Shown: positions 35,215 through 46,237 of the stretch, one piece after another | Numbering within the stretch: position 1 is the first letter of the stretch | How the letters are laid out: each line of letters begins with the position of its first letter | DNA from: Anaeramoeba flamelloides | Taxonomy: Eukaryota > Metamonada > Anaeramoebidae | Length of the DNA: 64,000 bases | NCBI GenBank assembly: GCA_027625915.1 | Contig: JANTQA010000026.1 | Coordinates: 62,001 to 126,000 of the forward strand | Direction of reading: 5' to 3' | Made by a program: the position numbers and the translations under genes | Notes under the pieces: generated by a model | The model's database searches: none | What the model was told of the DNA's origin: nothing | The model's input: only the letters and a program-made list of their open reading frames with translations

Positions 35215-38200
35215 TTATTTCCGAAGATGCTTAAGTCTTGAACTTAATTTTATAAACCGGTGTGTACTAGATTTTGATTTTTTTAACTTTTTCGAAGACC
35301 CCTTGCCCGTTGTGGCCTTTTCTGAAATATACACTGGTTTTACCGGTGTGTTACCATTTTTCCGTGTAATTGCTTTCAGTTGGTTTTTGGTGAATGGTAT
35401 TGCAAGTTGTTTTAATAGCGGGAAAGATGTTGACTCGGATGACTGGGATGATTCATTGCTTGTTTGGATGATATTATTCTCAAGATAGGTCGAAAAATTG
35501 GAAAAATCGATTCGTTCTTCTATTATTTGGTTTTGTAAGTTATCCATTTCTAAATAGAATGTGTCAATAATTTTTTCAAGAAGGCTTCGTTGTGTGTTAA
35601 AATCCTTATTGTCATGAAAGATATTAATATCTAAAGCAAGGTTATTCAAAGATGTCATTTCGTTATTCAGGATATATTCGTTAATCCCTGATTTGATTTT
35701 AATTGAATTGCTCTCTTCAAAGAGCAATTGTAAAGAGGAGATGTTAATCGGTAGTAATGGTTTTGGTAATTCGTAAAATGTATGGTAGCTGGTGAGAATT
35801 GAAGTAATTTGATCTTCGCTTTGGTTTTTGAGTTTGGAATTCACTTGGGTGTTTTCTTGTGACAACGATCCTCGATCTTTAAAGTTCCGGCCATTTAAAA
35901 AGTCTTTACTGGACGAATTTTCACATGACATGTTGTCGCTATCAAAAAAACGATCACCCTGGCTGAACGAGTCCCATGTTTTTCGAAATGGATCGTTTAT
36001 TGAAATATCAGTGGAATCAAGAGAGTTTCGATCGAGTGTGTATTCAGATGTGATACTTGGTGATGAAGAGTCTTTGGATTCACTGTTATTGGAAGATTGA
36101 ATTATTGATTCTAAATCTTCATTTGTTGAGATATTGGTTTCAATTTTATTATCAGTGTTTCCCTTATTTGGAATTGTGGTTGTTGTCTTTACATTGTTTT
36201 GTTCTGTTTGTGATTTATTTGGAGTTTTTTCCTGTTGTTTTGCAATTTGTAGATATTTGTTTGTTGTAAGATCAATTTCATTCTTTTTTAAATTTTTTTC
36301 AATTGTATTGCTTGAATATGCGTTTTGTGATTCCAAATATTCCCGATTAATCTTTTTTAAATCATTAATTTCATTTATTTCCTTTGGAATAATGGATCCT
36401 GAAGAATAGTTCTTATTATTTACATTTTTGGTTATATTTGTAGTTATGTTTGTAGTTTTATTGATATTTATATTTGGAAGGGAGGCCGAATATGCATTAT
36501 TTGTCTTAATCTTGCTGATTGTTGAAAGGTAATTATTTGTAGATTTAATTTTTGAAATTGAAGAATATTTATTGTTTGTTAAGGTATTTGATGTATTATA
36601 TGCTTGGTAATTGTTTGTAAGATTTTTTTTCATTTTTTCTTGTAACTTTTTTTGATAAGTTGGTTCAAATTTATTATCTTGTGGATTTTTTTCAAAAATT
36701 TTTTGTAATTCATTATGAAAATAAATAAATTTTTCCTCAATAGAAATTTGAGAATTAAAGACGTGCCCTTTTAATAATCCCCAGCAATCATAAAAAAATA
36801 CCTATGATTTAGATTAAAGGTGAATTTTAGAAATCAAAATAATGAAAAAAAAAATAAATAATCAGAATAAACAAGAGTTTAGAATTGTTATTTAGAATTA
36901 TTATTATTATTTGTCTCTTCAAAAATTGTATTTTTTGGTTTGTTTTTTATTTATTTTTTTTCCCCCTACACTAAATAAAGGCTTACAGTTACAGAGATGG
37001 TAAAAAAAATATATTATTAAATGTTATGTGAATTTAAAGAAAGGTCTTGAAGAGAAATGTTATAAGAAAATTTGATTTTAAAAGTGTCTAAATTGTTAAA
37101 TTGAAATGTAAACTTTGTTTCTGTCAAAGTTGTCCAACATTTTTTCCAAATATCAATTAAACTCTTTTTCAAACAAAAGCGCACACCTCTCAATTTTAAA
37201 AATATTCAATTTTAATTTTTATTCTTTTGTTTTAATGAGTTTTAAAGATTCAGTTGAGTGTGTTTTTTTTTATGTTTTAAAGATTTTTTTATATTGTCGA
37301 ATGATCTCTACAATTAATTTGATTCAATTATGAATAATTCTTGAAAATTTCTGTGCCCTTTTATTTGAAAAAGAGTTTATTTTATATAAATGACCTTTGA
37401 AGAACAAATAAGAAATAAGCAGAATAATACACATCAAAGAATTGTTGATATCCATCTGCAATAAAACTAATTAATCAATAGATTTTCTGAAAAACTGAAA
37501 AACTCAAATTCTTAGGTGACATATTGAGAAAAACAAGAATGTTCGTTTTGATCTTCTACTGGTATTTGAATAATAAATAGAAAACATTTTTCACTTCATT
37601 TTCATTTTCATTTTCTTTTAGAAATCAAGTCCCCAAACGAAGTAGGTTGGGATTTGTGGACTCTATTTGAAAAAGGAAATGAAAATGAAGTGAAAATTTT
37701 TCACATTTATTATTCAAATATCAGGATCTTGTATCAAATAAAATTCCAATAGAAATCATTACGATTTCTCAACAATTAATTCCATGGTTTCAATAACCTT
37801 AGAATAACACATTTTTCCCAAGTGACTATTGATCTTGGAATAAAAAAAAATTTTTGTAACTGAATTAGGTTTTACCAATAAAAAATCGAAAAAATAAAAA
37901 TGTGCAAAAATGTGAAAAAATGATTTCAATTTTGAAAATTTCCAAAATAAAAATTTTCTTCTAATATCCATGTAACCTCTTTAAACACATATAATTTGCC
38001 TCATTATAACTGGGCGACTTTGACTGGGAAATGGTTTAGTTAAAGAATATAAAATGAAGAAAAAAAAAAAAAGGAAAAAAAAATTACAGGAGCATAAAGT
38101 GTTAATAATTCAATATAAGATGTTTGAGAATTAATAATTTCAAATAATTGGTCCCCATCAAAGTTGGGCTTTATTTCCATAAAATGAATTGTATTAAAAA

Positions 38201-41089
38201 GAAGCATATTTAAGACATCTATAAAGTTTTGATTTGATAATTCAATTAAAATTAGATGTGTAATTAAAAAAATCGTTCCAAAAATTGTTCGGGAATAAGA
38301 AGGTAATAAAAAATAATATTCTAGAAAGCATTTAATATTTTCTTCTTCTGATCGATCTATTGAATATAATATATTTAAATAGAAATTTTATAAAAAGAAT
38401 AAAAAAAAAGAATAAAAATAAATATATGTGAATTATAAATCACGAAATAAATTATTGGATTATCAATTTTATTCTCTTTAATATCTAAAGTTTAATACTT
38501 CTGATCATTATTAACAAAAGAATGAATAAATTGGCAGGGTTTCAAACATAATTCAATGTATTGTTGTTTTTTGATTTAAATGAAATATAAAATTTATCAA
38601 AAATAACTTGTTTCACTTATCCTCAAATTTTGAAAGGATAAAAAATTACAATTGTCAGAAAAAAGTCAATACAAAAATATTTTTAAAAAAATGTTAATTA
38701 AAGTAAACTCCCTTTCTAAAAATTATGACTCATCTGAAATAATCAATTCAAAAAAAAAAAAAAAAAATATTTATAATTATTCAAGAACAACGAAATATTT
38801 GTATCTTGTTTGTAATTCACTTTTAAATAATTCTAAATATATAAAAACCTGATATTTTTTTTTTTTTATTTTGAAGGGAGGAAATTAGTTTCCTCTTACA
38901 ACCCAAAAACCTGATATTTTGAAAATTAAAAACAAATAAAATCACAAATAAAAAAAAAAGTGAATCAGAATTTTTGAAATGAGCATTAAGGATTTTTTAT
39001 TACTGAGCTTTCACTGAAAAAGAAGTTCACAAGAAGATTTTTTACTAATAATTATCAGAGGTTTAAAAAAACATTACATTGTCTCTATTTTTTTTTATCT
39101 TTATTGGTGTTTTCTAAGATCATTTTTTTTTTCAACTTTACTTTTTTCGTAAAAAAAATATAAAAAAAAAAAAAAAGAAAAGAAAAAGAAAGAAAAACAA
39201 GAATTTGAAAAATCAAATGAAAAAATTCTAATAATAAGATTAAAAAAGTAATTCAAAATTTTTGAAAAATAGTTTAGGTACCAAACAGTTTGGAGAGCAC
39301 TTTTGAAAACTTATATTTCTCACTTTATTAAAATGGATCTAGTAAAAAAAATAAGATTCTTTATAATTATAAATTTTTTAAAGAAAGGGTATTTGATATA
39401 AAAAAGATTTATAATACTGTCAAAATTAGAATGAGGATGAAAATTGCTTCTAAATAAATATATTGGTTCTTATAAACAGTAGATTCTAGTTTTTTCTCTT
39501 TCATTCAATATATACATATATAAAATAAATTCATCTTCTTCTAAAAAAAAAAAATATTAAAATTAAAAATTTTGAATTTCTTTTCAAAGACACAAAATAA
39601 ACTAAAATTCAAAATTTTCCACACCGATAAAACGTTCCAAACAATCGTAATAATACAATTTCATTCAAATTTGAGAAAATTTTGATTTTTGTAAGTTATG
39701 AAAATCATTTTTTCATCTTTTAGTTTTTGTTTTCATTTCATTGTTTGAATTACGTAATTTGTTTCGTTGGATCAAAATTTTTTTCAACCATCGATATTAT
39801 GTTAAAGTCGAATTGTATAAATGGAAGAACTCATATAAAATTAGTTGGTAGTATCTAACCATTTGATCGATCAATATTCCTAATAGAATTTCAACAAATT
39901 TACTAATGTATTTTTTTGTTTTGCTCTCTCCAAAATTTTTAACACACCCATGATTTATTTGTATTGATAATTATTTATTTATTGTTTTGTGAGTATTGTA
40001 ATTTATAAACAAGTGTTAACATTTCAATTAGTGAATGGTTCTAATTTGGTATTTCTTCTTTAATTGATTAAATAAGTTTTTTTTTTCACAAATTGAATTT
40101 TGGTGTGTTAAAAATTTTGAATTGGGGTTTATTTTGAATTTTACTTACTTAATTTCAAATGAATCATTTCAATTTTAATCAAAAAAAATTAAAAGCATTA
40201 TTAAAAAATAAATATAAATCTAAATAATGAGAAAAAAAAAGGTTTCAAAATAGGATGTACACAAAATCCTTATATTTTTGAGAAAAATTGGAAAGGAAAT
40301 TTAATTTTATAATGTGTTTGAAAAATACATTAATTTTATGAACTTTTGATCAAAAATTTTATTTGATTTTTCTAAAAATCGATATTTTTACTCATTTAAC
40401 TTTGTAATTATGGTAAATTGTGGATCAATCTAAAAGTATTAAAAAAATTGAAAAAAAAACAGCAAATTTTACAAAAAATCAATAAAATTTAAAAGTAATC
40501 ACTTACTTTGGTCATATAATTTTAGGCTATCTTTTACAGTAACCTTAAACAACGGATCGGGCAATCTCCAAGTTATTAAGACCAATAGTGATAGTATTGT
40601 TTGTAATCCTGCACAATCGTTCGTGATGTTATCGATGATCCATAAGGGGTCTGACTGTTTTGAGTATTTTGATAAGATCTCTTGGCATCTTGATTGCAAG
40701 GTAATAAAATTTTTAAAATTGAAAATGTTTTGTCTTGGCGATTGGGTTTCTAATATCATTTGGAATAGCCTTTTGATCAAAGGGAAAAAAAGCTTAACAA
40801 TGTCATTCTCATTTTCCAAAAGGGAATTTGAAATAGTATTAAAGGTTGTTTGGTTTGATAACAGTTGCAGTATTCCAAAAATAAAAAGAATTTGAGAAGA
40901 GTCTTCTGAAATGATGCTGATCGGTGTGTTCATTTTCCTACTAATCATTAATTTTGATTGGTTTTGTGTCCCTGTGATTATTCTTAAATTAGTAATCTCA
41001 GAATATTTCAGAATTGTTGGTTGAACAGATCCAGTCAATTCAATAAATTCAGCTTGTGTGTTACTTAATAAGCATAGATAGTCATCCAT
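35215..41089 (-). CDS. divergent RhoGAP-like protein, Asn/Ser-rich C-terminus (3 exons)
   Basis: Three exons join in phase: 41089-40507, 38356-38088 and 36801-35215, giving 812 residues from the ATG at 41089. Donors are GTAAGT and GTAATT; acceptors are AATAG and CATAG. Residues 1-85 (MDDYLCLLSNTQAEFIEL, ILKYSEITNLRIITG) could be a PH/FERM-like fold. Residues about 100-290 resemble a RhoGAP domain: PLIKRLFQMI, WRLPDPLFKV (compare the family LRELPEPLI), then CFLEYYFLLPSYSRTIFGTI and a helical end (FIDVLNMLLFNTIHFMEI). RhoGAPs stimulate GTP hydrolysis by Rho GTPases. The usual arginine-finger motif is not obvious, so it may be inactive or only RhoGAP-shaped. The last ~470 residues are Asn/Ser/Thr-rich and end in a basic tail. 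The frame stays open upstream of the ATG to an acceptor-like site near 41128, so an extra 5' exon is possible. Confidence 0.7.
37160..37376. mobile_element. 217-bp PIF/Harbinger-like MITE with TTA duplication
   Basis: The ends AACTCTTTTTCAAA and TTTGAAAAAGAGT are inverted repeats. The related repeat at 53.65 kb lacks this segment and reads CAATTATTTTATAT. Here the same sequence is split as CAATTA, element, TTATTTTATAT, so TTA is duplicated. A 3-bp TWA duplication is the PIF/Harbinger signature. It is non-coding. Confidence 0.85.
37559..37724. mobile_element. palindromic MITE, family 2 (~165 bp)
   Basis: CTGGTATTTGAATAATAAAT at the left pairs with ATTTATTATTCAAATATCAG at the right, and TTCACTTCATTTTC pairs with GAAAATGAAGTGAAA further in. 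The centre carries AAATCAAGTCCCCAAACGAAG. Confidence 0.85.
38843..38917 (-). mobile_element. 49-bp poly(A)-tailed retro-insertion with 13-bp target duplication
   Basis: The insert 38856-38904 is flanked by perfect 13-bp repeats AAAAACCTGATAT (38843-38855 and 38905-38917). Related sequence at 21497-21518 has no insert. Read on the minus strand it starts GGGTTGTAAGAGGAAACTAA, contains a possible hairpin GAGGAAACTAATTTCCTC, and ends in a run of 12 A next to the duplication. This is the structure of an RNA copied by a LINE-type machinery, either a truncated SINE or a retroposed small RNA. The parent RNA is not identified. Confidence 0.8.
39720..39958 (-). mobile_element. Tc1-like repeat remnant
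   Basis: The inverted relative of 34484-34745 and direct relative of 19210-19440. It contains AATTACGTAATTTGTTTCG, CATTTGATCGATCAATATTCC, TTTCAACAAATTTACTAATG and AATTTTTAACACACCCAT. A partner terminus, GTGTGTTAAAAATTTTGAA, lies at about 40101-40119. Confidence 0.6.
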
Positions 41090-42615
41090 TTTAAAGGTCA
41101 ATGTATTTAAGATCGAAATTAGTCCAATGTATAAAACTACAATTTAAATTAAATAAATCAAAAAAAAAAAAAAAAATGAAAAATACAAGAGAAGATTTTA
41201 AATTATTTCCCAAGGATGAAAAAATGAAAAAGAAAATTTTGCAAAATTGATTGTTTTGAAGAGCTTGGGTTGTTGATAAATACATTGTAAAAAAAATAAT
41301 AAAAAGAAGAATCAGTTATTTCAACAAGAGTTGGTTGGGAAATAATTAAACATCAATTTATAAACAGTATATTTTTGAATATAGGAAACTTGGATTATTT
41401 GATTTTATAAAGAAAAGAATACAAAAAAAGTGATTTTTACAAATTTAAGTTGTTAAATTTTTTATTTTTAAAGGGAGGAGGGTTCTTTCAATAGAGTGAT
41501 ATTTTTCTCAATGCTAATATTTTTCGTTCCTACAAACTGAAAAGATACATTAAGATTTCAATAATAAGTTTTGATTATTAATTATATTTGTTTTTCTAGT
41601 TTTTGAATTTTAATATTGGACCATCTATTAAGAGCCAGGGCTTTTTTTTTTTTTTCGAATTATGAAAATTAACAAAATAAAAGTTTTATTTCAAAAATTT
41701 ATTTCTTCAATTCTTGAGATAATTTGGTTAGTAGAAAATTGGAAAGAAAAAAACAATAATCAAATTATGTTTAGTATTTTTTTATTTCAGCCTTCCCATT
41801 CAACTTGTGTGACTTTTGTATTTTCTGAATAAATAACAAGGGAAACACAAAATTTTTAAAACTTTTGAAGCTTCTTTTAAACTTGCTTTAAACTTGTTTA
41901 AACTTTTCTTTCAGCCAACCCAAAAAATTGGAAAGCTTTTAAACTTGCTTAAAATTGTTGAAACATTTCAAGATTACTTAAAGCAAGTTTAAAGACATTT
42001 TAAAAGAAATTTTAAAAGAAGTTTAAAAGAAATACAAAAGTATTTAAAGAAATTGAAAAGTTTGTTGAAAAGATGTTTAAGGACTATCCGGATTTTATGA
42101 TCAGTGGAGATTGCTTTTAAGATAAACAACATATTTATTGTCTTCAAAGAATGACTTGTCGAGGAATATTTTTCAATTTTAAAATTTAGGTTTTTTTTCA
42201 AAAATATTGTAATTTGGGGAAATCATCTTTCACAAAAACCAAATTCGAAATTTATATTGAAAAGATTAGAAAATCCAAAAGTCCCTCTGCTGAACGTTCA
42301 TTCCACTTCATTTTAAAAGTGTAATGGTGTTTAATGTAAGGATATAAATATACTTGAATGTCACCCATGATTGAAAGTTCAGTAAGAGATTAAAAAAAAA
42401 GTCAATTATAAATTTTTCTTGTTTTGTTCGAAAATTCATTAATTTTTATGGTTTATAAATGATTTTATTCAAATAAAAAAAAAAAAAACCTAAAAAGCTG
42501 CAATATTTTGTCTTCACTTCAAAAGAGATTTTTTTAATCCGTTTTTTCGTTCGGCAATATTGAATTGAGACCGTAAGATAACATAAAATTAGGATAGCCC
42601 TAAAAGAATTTCAGA

Positions 42616-42785
42616 CTGGTATTTGCTTAATAAATGGGAAAATATTTTTACTTTTTTTTACATTTTTTCTTTTATAAATAGAGAACATAAATAACAATCT
42701 ACTCCTTTGAAAATTCTCTTTGTAAAAAGGAAAAATAAGGAAAATGAAGCGAAAATTTTGATCCCAATTATTATGAAAATACCAG
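42616..42785. mobile_element. palindromic MITE, family 2
   Basis: The left end CTGGTATTTGCTTAATAAATGGG and the right end ATTATGAAAATACCAGT are inverted copies of the family ends, and GAAGCGAAAATTTT matches the internal arm. Diverged. Confidence 0.75.
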
Positions 42786-43027
42786 TAAAGGAAAAAAAAA
42801 TTGTCTTTTAACCATGTTTAAAGCGTAATTATTCACAAATTGAATGAGTTGGCTGTATTACACCCAACTTCAAAAGATATCTAATTTGGATGTGGTAACC
42901 AATCCAAATTACTGTTGGAGAAAAAAGTGAAACACTATTTTTTATTGGGATCATTAAAAGAAACTGAAAACGAAAAAGTAAGATCATTTAATAAAAGAAG
43001 CTGAAAATGAAAAATTAAGATCATTTG

Positions 43028-43191
43028 CTGGTATTTGAATTATAAATGGGAAAAAATTTTCACTCCCTTTTCCTTAGATTTTTCTTTACTAAATTGAGTT
43101 TCTAAGAAGTGGGTTGTAATCTCTGGCTTTATTTGAAAAAGGTAATTGAAAATTTAGTGAAATTTTATCCTATTTAAAACTCAAATACCAG
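43028..43191. mobile_element. palindromic MITE, family 2
   Basis: It begins CTGGTATTTGAATTATAAAT and ends AAAACTCAAATACCAG, with the family's internal TTTTCACT and TTTAGTGAAA arms and the central GTGGGTTGTAATCTCTGGC block. Confidence 0.85.
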
Positions 43192-44415
43192 CAATTAAAA
43201 GAAAAAATAAATGACTTTAGAAAAAAATGAATGATTCAACACAATAACAGTTTTTCTAAACACTGTCTTTTAGTGTTGTGGGGTTTATGTTTGATTGATC
43301 TATTATTAAAAATTTGTTGAAAAAATTCAAGATTTTTGTCATCTCCAAAAGCACTCTAACGATTTTGATACTGATAAATTCCAATAAATTTCTATTAAAT
43401 TTTTAGTTCAATTTCCATTTTTATAAATCTTCGAACCATTTCTTATCAAACAGTCCAGGACAAAGAATATTTTGAATAGCAACTAATTTTACAGAGTTTC
43501 TTAACACTTGACTTCATAAAATGCTTTATTCAAAGATGAGCTTAAAAATTTCAAAAAGGAAAATCAAGTAAAAATTTTCTACCATTTATTAGAATTTATC
43601 AGTATGAAAAAAGGAGATTTTAATTGTGTTTATCAGTTCGATTTGATTAAATATACAATGTGTTATTCTTTCAAGTTCATTGCTTCTTCTTTTAATCGGT
43701 TTTACTTTTTGTTTTCAGGTTTCTGTGGTTCTATTAAAGTTACCATTTCAAAACCGTGTTTTACTTTTTTTTCTTGTTGAACTTAAATTTCCCAAATGGT
43801 TTATTAAATTTCCCATTTCTACCTCTTTTGAATTTAACAATCAAAAATAAATTTTTCCCAAATTGTTCTTTGAACAGGCAAAAAAAAAATTTTAGATATT
43901 TTGGGACATTTTGAGGTTCAAACTTTTCATTTCGGAAAATTAGGAGATTTCCAGTCAGCTGACTTTGGTTTTGGTTGAGAGTTCTCGGTGAGAAACTTGA
44001 ATAAAAAGATGTAAATGATTCAAAATTTTTAACCTACTGAAATTCTCAAGATTACAGTAAATTATTCACAAGATTTCAAAAATTCAAATTAGTTCTCTTG
44101 TTTCTGGTTTGTTGTTTTGGTGATTTCAGTCAGTTGAATATCGAAAAACAAAGCAGATCACAATTTAGATTTATTTTGTTTGAAGAATTTTAGTTCGATT
44201 TTCTCGAGAAAATAAAACAAAAGAGAAAAATCGAAAAATATCTTTTTGAATTGTGAAAAGAATGGATGTTCTTTTTGTTCTTTGAGGTTTTGTTTGATTT
44301 TTTGAAAAAGATTTTATATTTTGAACAAGATTTTATATTTTGAAAAAAAAAAACTAGAATTTTTGTTTTTGAAAAAAAAAAATAGAAAGTAAAGAAGAAA
44401 TAATTGGACTGTCTA

Positions 44416-45469
44416 TTATTTACCTTTGTTTTCAGATTTTGAATTTAAAAATATATCTTTACTTGATAACAAAAAAGAATTTTCTTCTTTGAAAGTGGAA
44501 AAAGTATTTTTTAAATGGAGATTTTGGAGGATTGTGTCCTTGAGGCTAAATGTGTTATTTTGGTCAAATTGGTTGTTTTGATTGTATTGGGTGTTTTGGG
44601 TGTTTTGGGATAATTGGCCAAGTGTGTTGTTTTGGTTGTATTGAGTGTTTTGGTTGTTTGTCGTATTTTGGTTGCTTTGGTTGTATTGTTTATTTTGGGT
44701 GTTTTGGGTAAATTGGCCAAGTGTGTTGTTTTGGTTGTATGAGCTGTATTGTTTGTTTTGGTTGTATTGACGGTTGTTTTGCAAAGTTTGGTTGTAAATG
44801 TTCTTTTGGGTAAATTGGGTATTTTGGAGGTTTGTCGTAGTTTTTGAATTTTGGTTGCTTTGGTTGTATTGTTTATTTTGATTGTTTTGGGTAAATTGGC
44901 CATATTGTTTGTTTTGGTTGTATTGGTAAGTAGTCTGTGATTCTTGGGTTTTAGGTTTGGTCTGGGACTGGTGATTGCTTTGTTCTTCTTTCTCCTCAAA
45001 ACCAAGATTTTCGTAATCGATTTCGACCTTGTCTTTTGGTATTGCGCTCTTGATGAAGTCAATCCAGTCATACACTAAATCCGCGTTTGGGTGGGACAGT
45101 CTTACTGAGTGGCCTTCGGCGTGATCAATTCGAAAGCAGGAATGATCTTTCATGGAGTTTATAGGGTTAAAAAGTTTACATTTGCACGTTTCAAGACTTA
45201 CCTCTTTCATTGGTGCCAAGACCTTTTTATACGATTTTTCATCTTTGTAAACAAACACGTTTTGGTTGTGAAGAACGATATACCTCTTTTTCCATTTGTT
45301 TCCTATGATTGGTTTTGTGTGTATGAAGATTAAAAAAAAATTTTTTTGTTTTGATTGTTGGTTTTGTGTTGAAAAGTTTTGAGGATCATCAAAATAATTC
45401 GTAAAGAGACAAACCGAATGGCGTATAGAGGTATCCCTCCTTATAAATTTTTGATTGGTCTGTGTACAT
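44416..45469 (-). CDS. PH-domain protein with Q/N-rich tail (2 exons seen)
   Basis: Exon 1 (45469-45415) starts MYTDQSKIYKEGYLYTPF. A 112-bp intron (GTTTGT...CATAG) leads in phase into exon 2 (45302-44416), 313 residues in all. Residues about 10-113 form a pleckstrin-homology domain: EGYLYTPFGNKWKKRYIVLH, QNVFVYKDEKSYKK, SCFRIDHAEGHSVRLSHPNA and the C-terminal helix LVYDWIDFIKSA with its conserved Trp. PH domains bind phosphoinositides or proteins at membranes. Residues about 145-280 are a Gln/Asn-rich array of degenerate YNQNNT.GQ.TQN-like units, prion-like in composition, followed by a serine-containing tail. The frame ends just after AAAG|GTAAAT, a good donor, so one more exon may follow (a phase-matching candidate lies at 43720-43785). 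No catalytic domain is visible. Confidence 0.85.
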
Positions 45470-45985
45470 ATTTGAATCTTAAATAATTTAGATTTTAAAT
45501 CAACAAGATGATTAAAAAGAAGGAAAAATAATAAATCGCTTTTTCATAATAAGTTTTATGATTGTGTTTGTGTAATTTAACAATGCAGATACTGTTTTTT
45601 TTTAGTTTGATTTCGGGAAAATTTAAAAGAAGAGTTACTTCAAGTAAATACAAGATTCGAAGAGGCAACTGAAAAAGAGATCAAAAAATCATTCACTTGA
45701 TTAAAAGCTGGATTGTTACATTCAATTTCCTTAGTTTTAAAAAGAACAATTTTCACTAATTTCTTGACTTTTTCTGTTAGAATTATTATTTTTTTTTTTC
45801 AGAAAAAAACAGTTTTTACAATTCATGCAAACCCTTTTTATTTTGAGCTTACCAAAGAACCTTTAAACTGTTTTTTCAATAATTCCAATTTGTTTTTCTA
45901 ATTACCTGATTGTTATTTGTCACAATTCGTTATTTTGGGAAAATTGTATTTTATCTTTTACTTTTACAAGATTGATGATTGTCAC
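45470..45985. other. intergenic, nothing recognised
   Basis: A/T-rich sequence lies between the PH-protein start and the small two-exon gene. The frames here are short, and I see no repeat with a clear copy elsewhere in the window. Confidence 0.5.
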
Positions 45986-46237
45986 TCATGGAATAGTTAC
46001 AAACGAACACTCAAAATTTGAAGCCAAACTTCTGTTTGTGGAAAACATTGGTTGATTGAAGGGCTGGTAGAGATCAAAAAATCTTCTTGTTAACCCAAAA
46101 GCAAGTTCTAAAAAAATTAGGCATCTTGGAATTGAAAAATGAAGTAAAAGTCTGATTGGTATCAAACCAAACTTACTTTTAAAATCGTTTTTTGTGTTGA
46201 GTTTTTGTTTTCCAAAGTTAGATTCCATTTTTCTCAT
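45986..46237 (-). CDS. small two-exon gene candidate, function unknown
   Basis: ATG at 46237 begins MRKMESNFGKQKLNTKNDFK. Exon 1 ends at 46177 before GTAAGT. A 69-bp intron ends in a T-rich tract and TTTTTTTAG, and exon 2 starts at 46107 in phase with LAFGLTRRFFDLYQPFN. The frame runs to a TGA at 45986-45988 for a 60-residue product. An alternative donor (GTTTGT after ECS, at 46004) could instead join an exon I did not find. The intron has textbook splice sites and both exons have gene-like codon use, so this is probably transcribed. No family was recognised. It could also be the 5' part of a larger gene. Confidence 0.4.
   Translation of the reverse strand: MRKMESNFGKQKLNTKNDFKSKFGLIPIRLLLHFSIPRCLIFLELAFGLTRRFFDLYQPFNQPMFSTNRSLASNFECSFVTIP

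Larger units (their letters stand above)
37112..37985 (+). repeat. dispersed repeat E with two nested elements
   Basis: This aligns with 53610-54260. Shared blocks are AACTYTGTTTC, GTCAAAGTKGYCCAAC, CAAATATCAATT, TGACCTTTGAAGAACAAATAAG, AGAATTGTTGATAT, CACATTGAGAAAAAC, TGTTCGTTTTGA and, after the inner MITE, AATAACACRYTTTT, GTGACTATTGATCTTG and TTCCAAAATAAA. Both copies lie in introns. Confidence 0.85.
36802..38087 (-). other. intron 2 of the RhoGAP-like gene with nested repeats
   Basis: This 1286-bp intron (GTAATT...CATAG) joins LTLYAP to VFFYDCWG. It contains a repeat unit at 37112-37985 that recurs at 53610-54260, with a family-2 MITE (37559-37724) inside both copies and a PIF-like MITE (37160-37376) only in this one. 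Confidence 0.85.
38357..40506 (-). other. 2.15-kb intron 1 of the RhoGAP-like gene, repeat-filled
   Basis: The intron begins GTAAGT and ends CAATAG and joins codons in phase (A plus AT). It holds repeat D copy 2 (about 38700-39300), a 49-bp retro-insertion (38856-38904) inside that repeat, and a Tc1-like remnant (39720-39958). No exon was recognised inside it. Confidence 0.8.
41090..44415. other. gene-free region with MITEs and local inverted repeats
   Basis: No gene is supported. Contents are a cluster of TTTAAACTTGCTT-type direct and inverted repeats (41875-42070), a repeat related to 3605-3740 (42078-42240) and two family-2 MITEs (42616-42785 and 43028-43191). On the minus strand, 43720-43785 reads KHGFEMVTLIEPQKPENKK followed by TAA and is in phase with the donor at the end of the PH-protein frame, so it may be that gene's last exon. 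Its acceptor lacks a pyrimidine tract. Confidence 0.5.

Noticed and set aside
44511-45071. 186-codon Thr/Lys-rich frame overlapping the PH gene
   Set aside because: It is the alternative reading of the Q/N repeat DNA; the PH-domain frame is clearly the real one.
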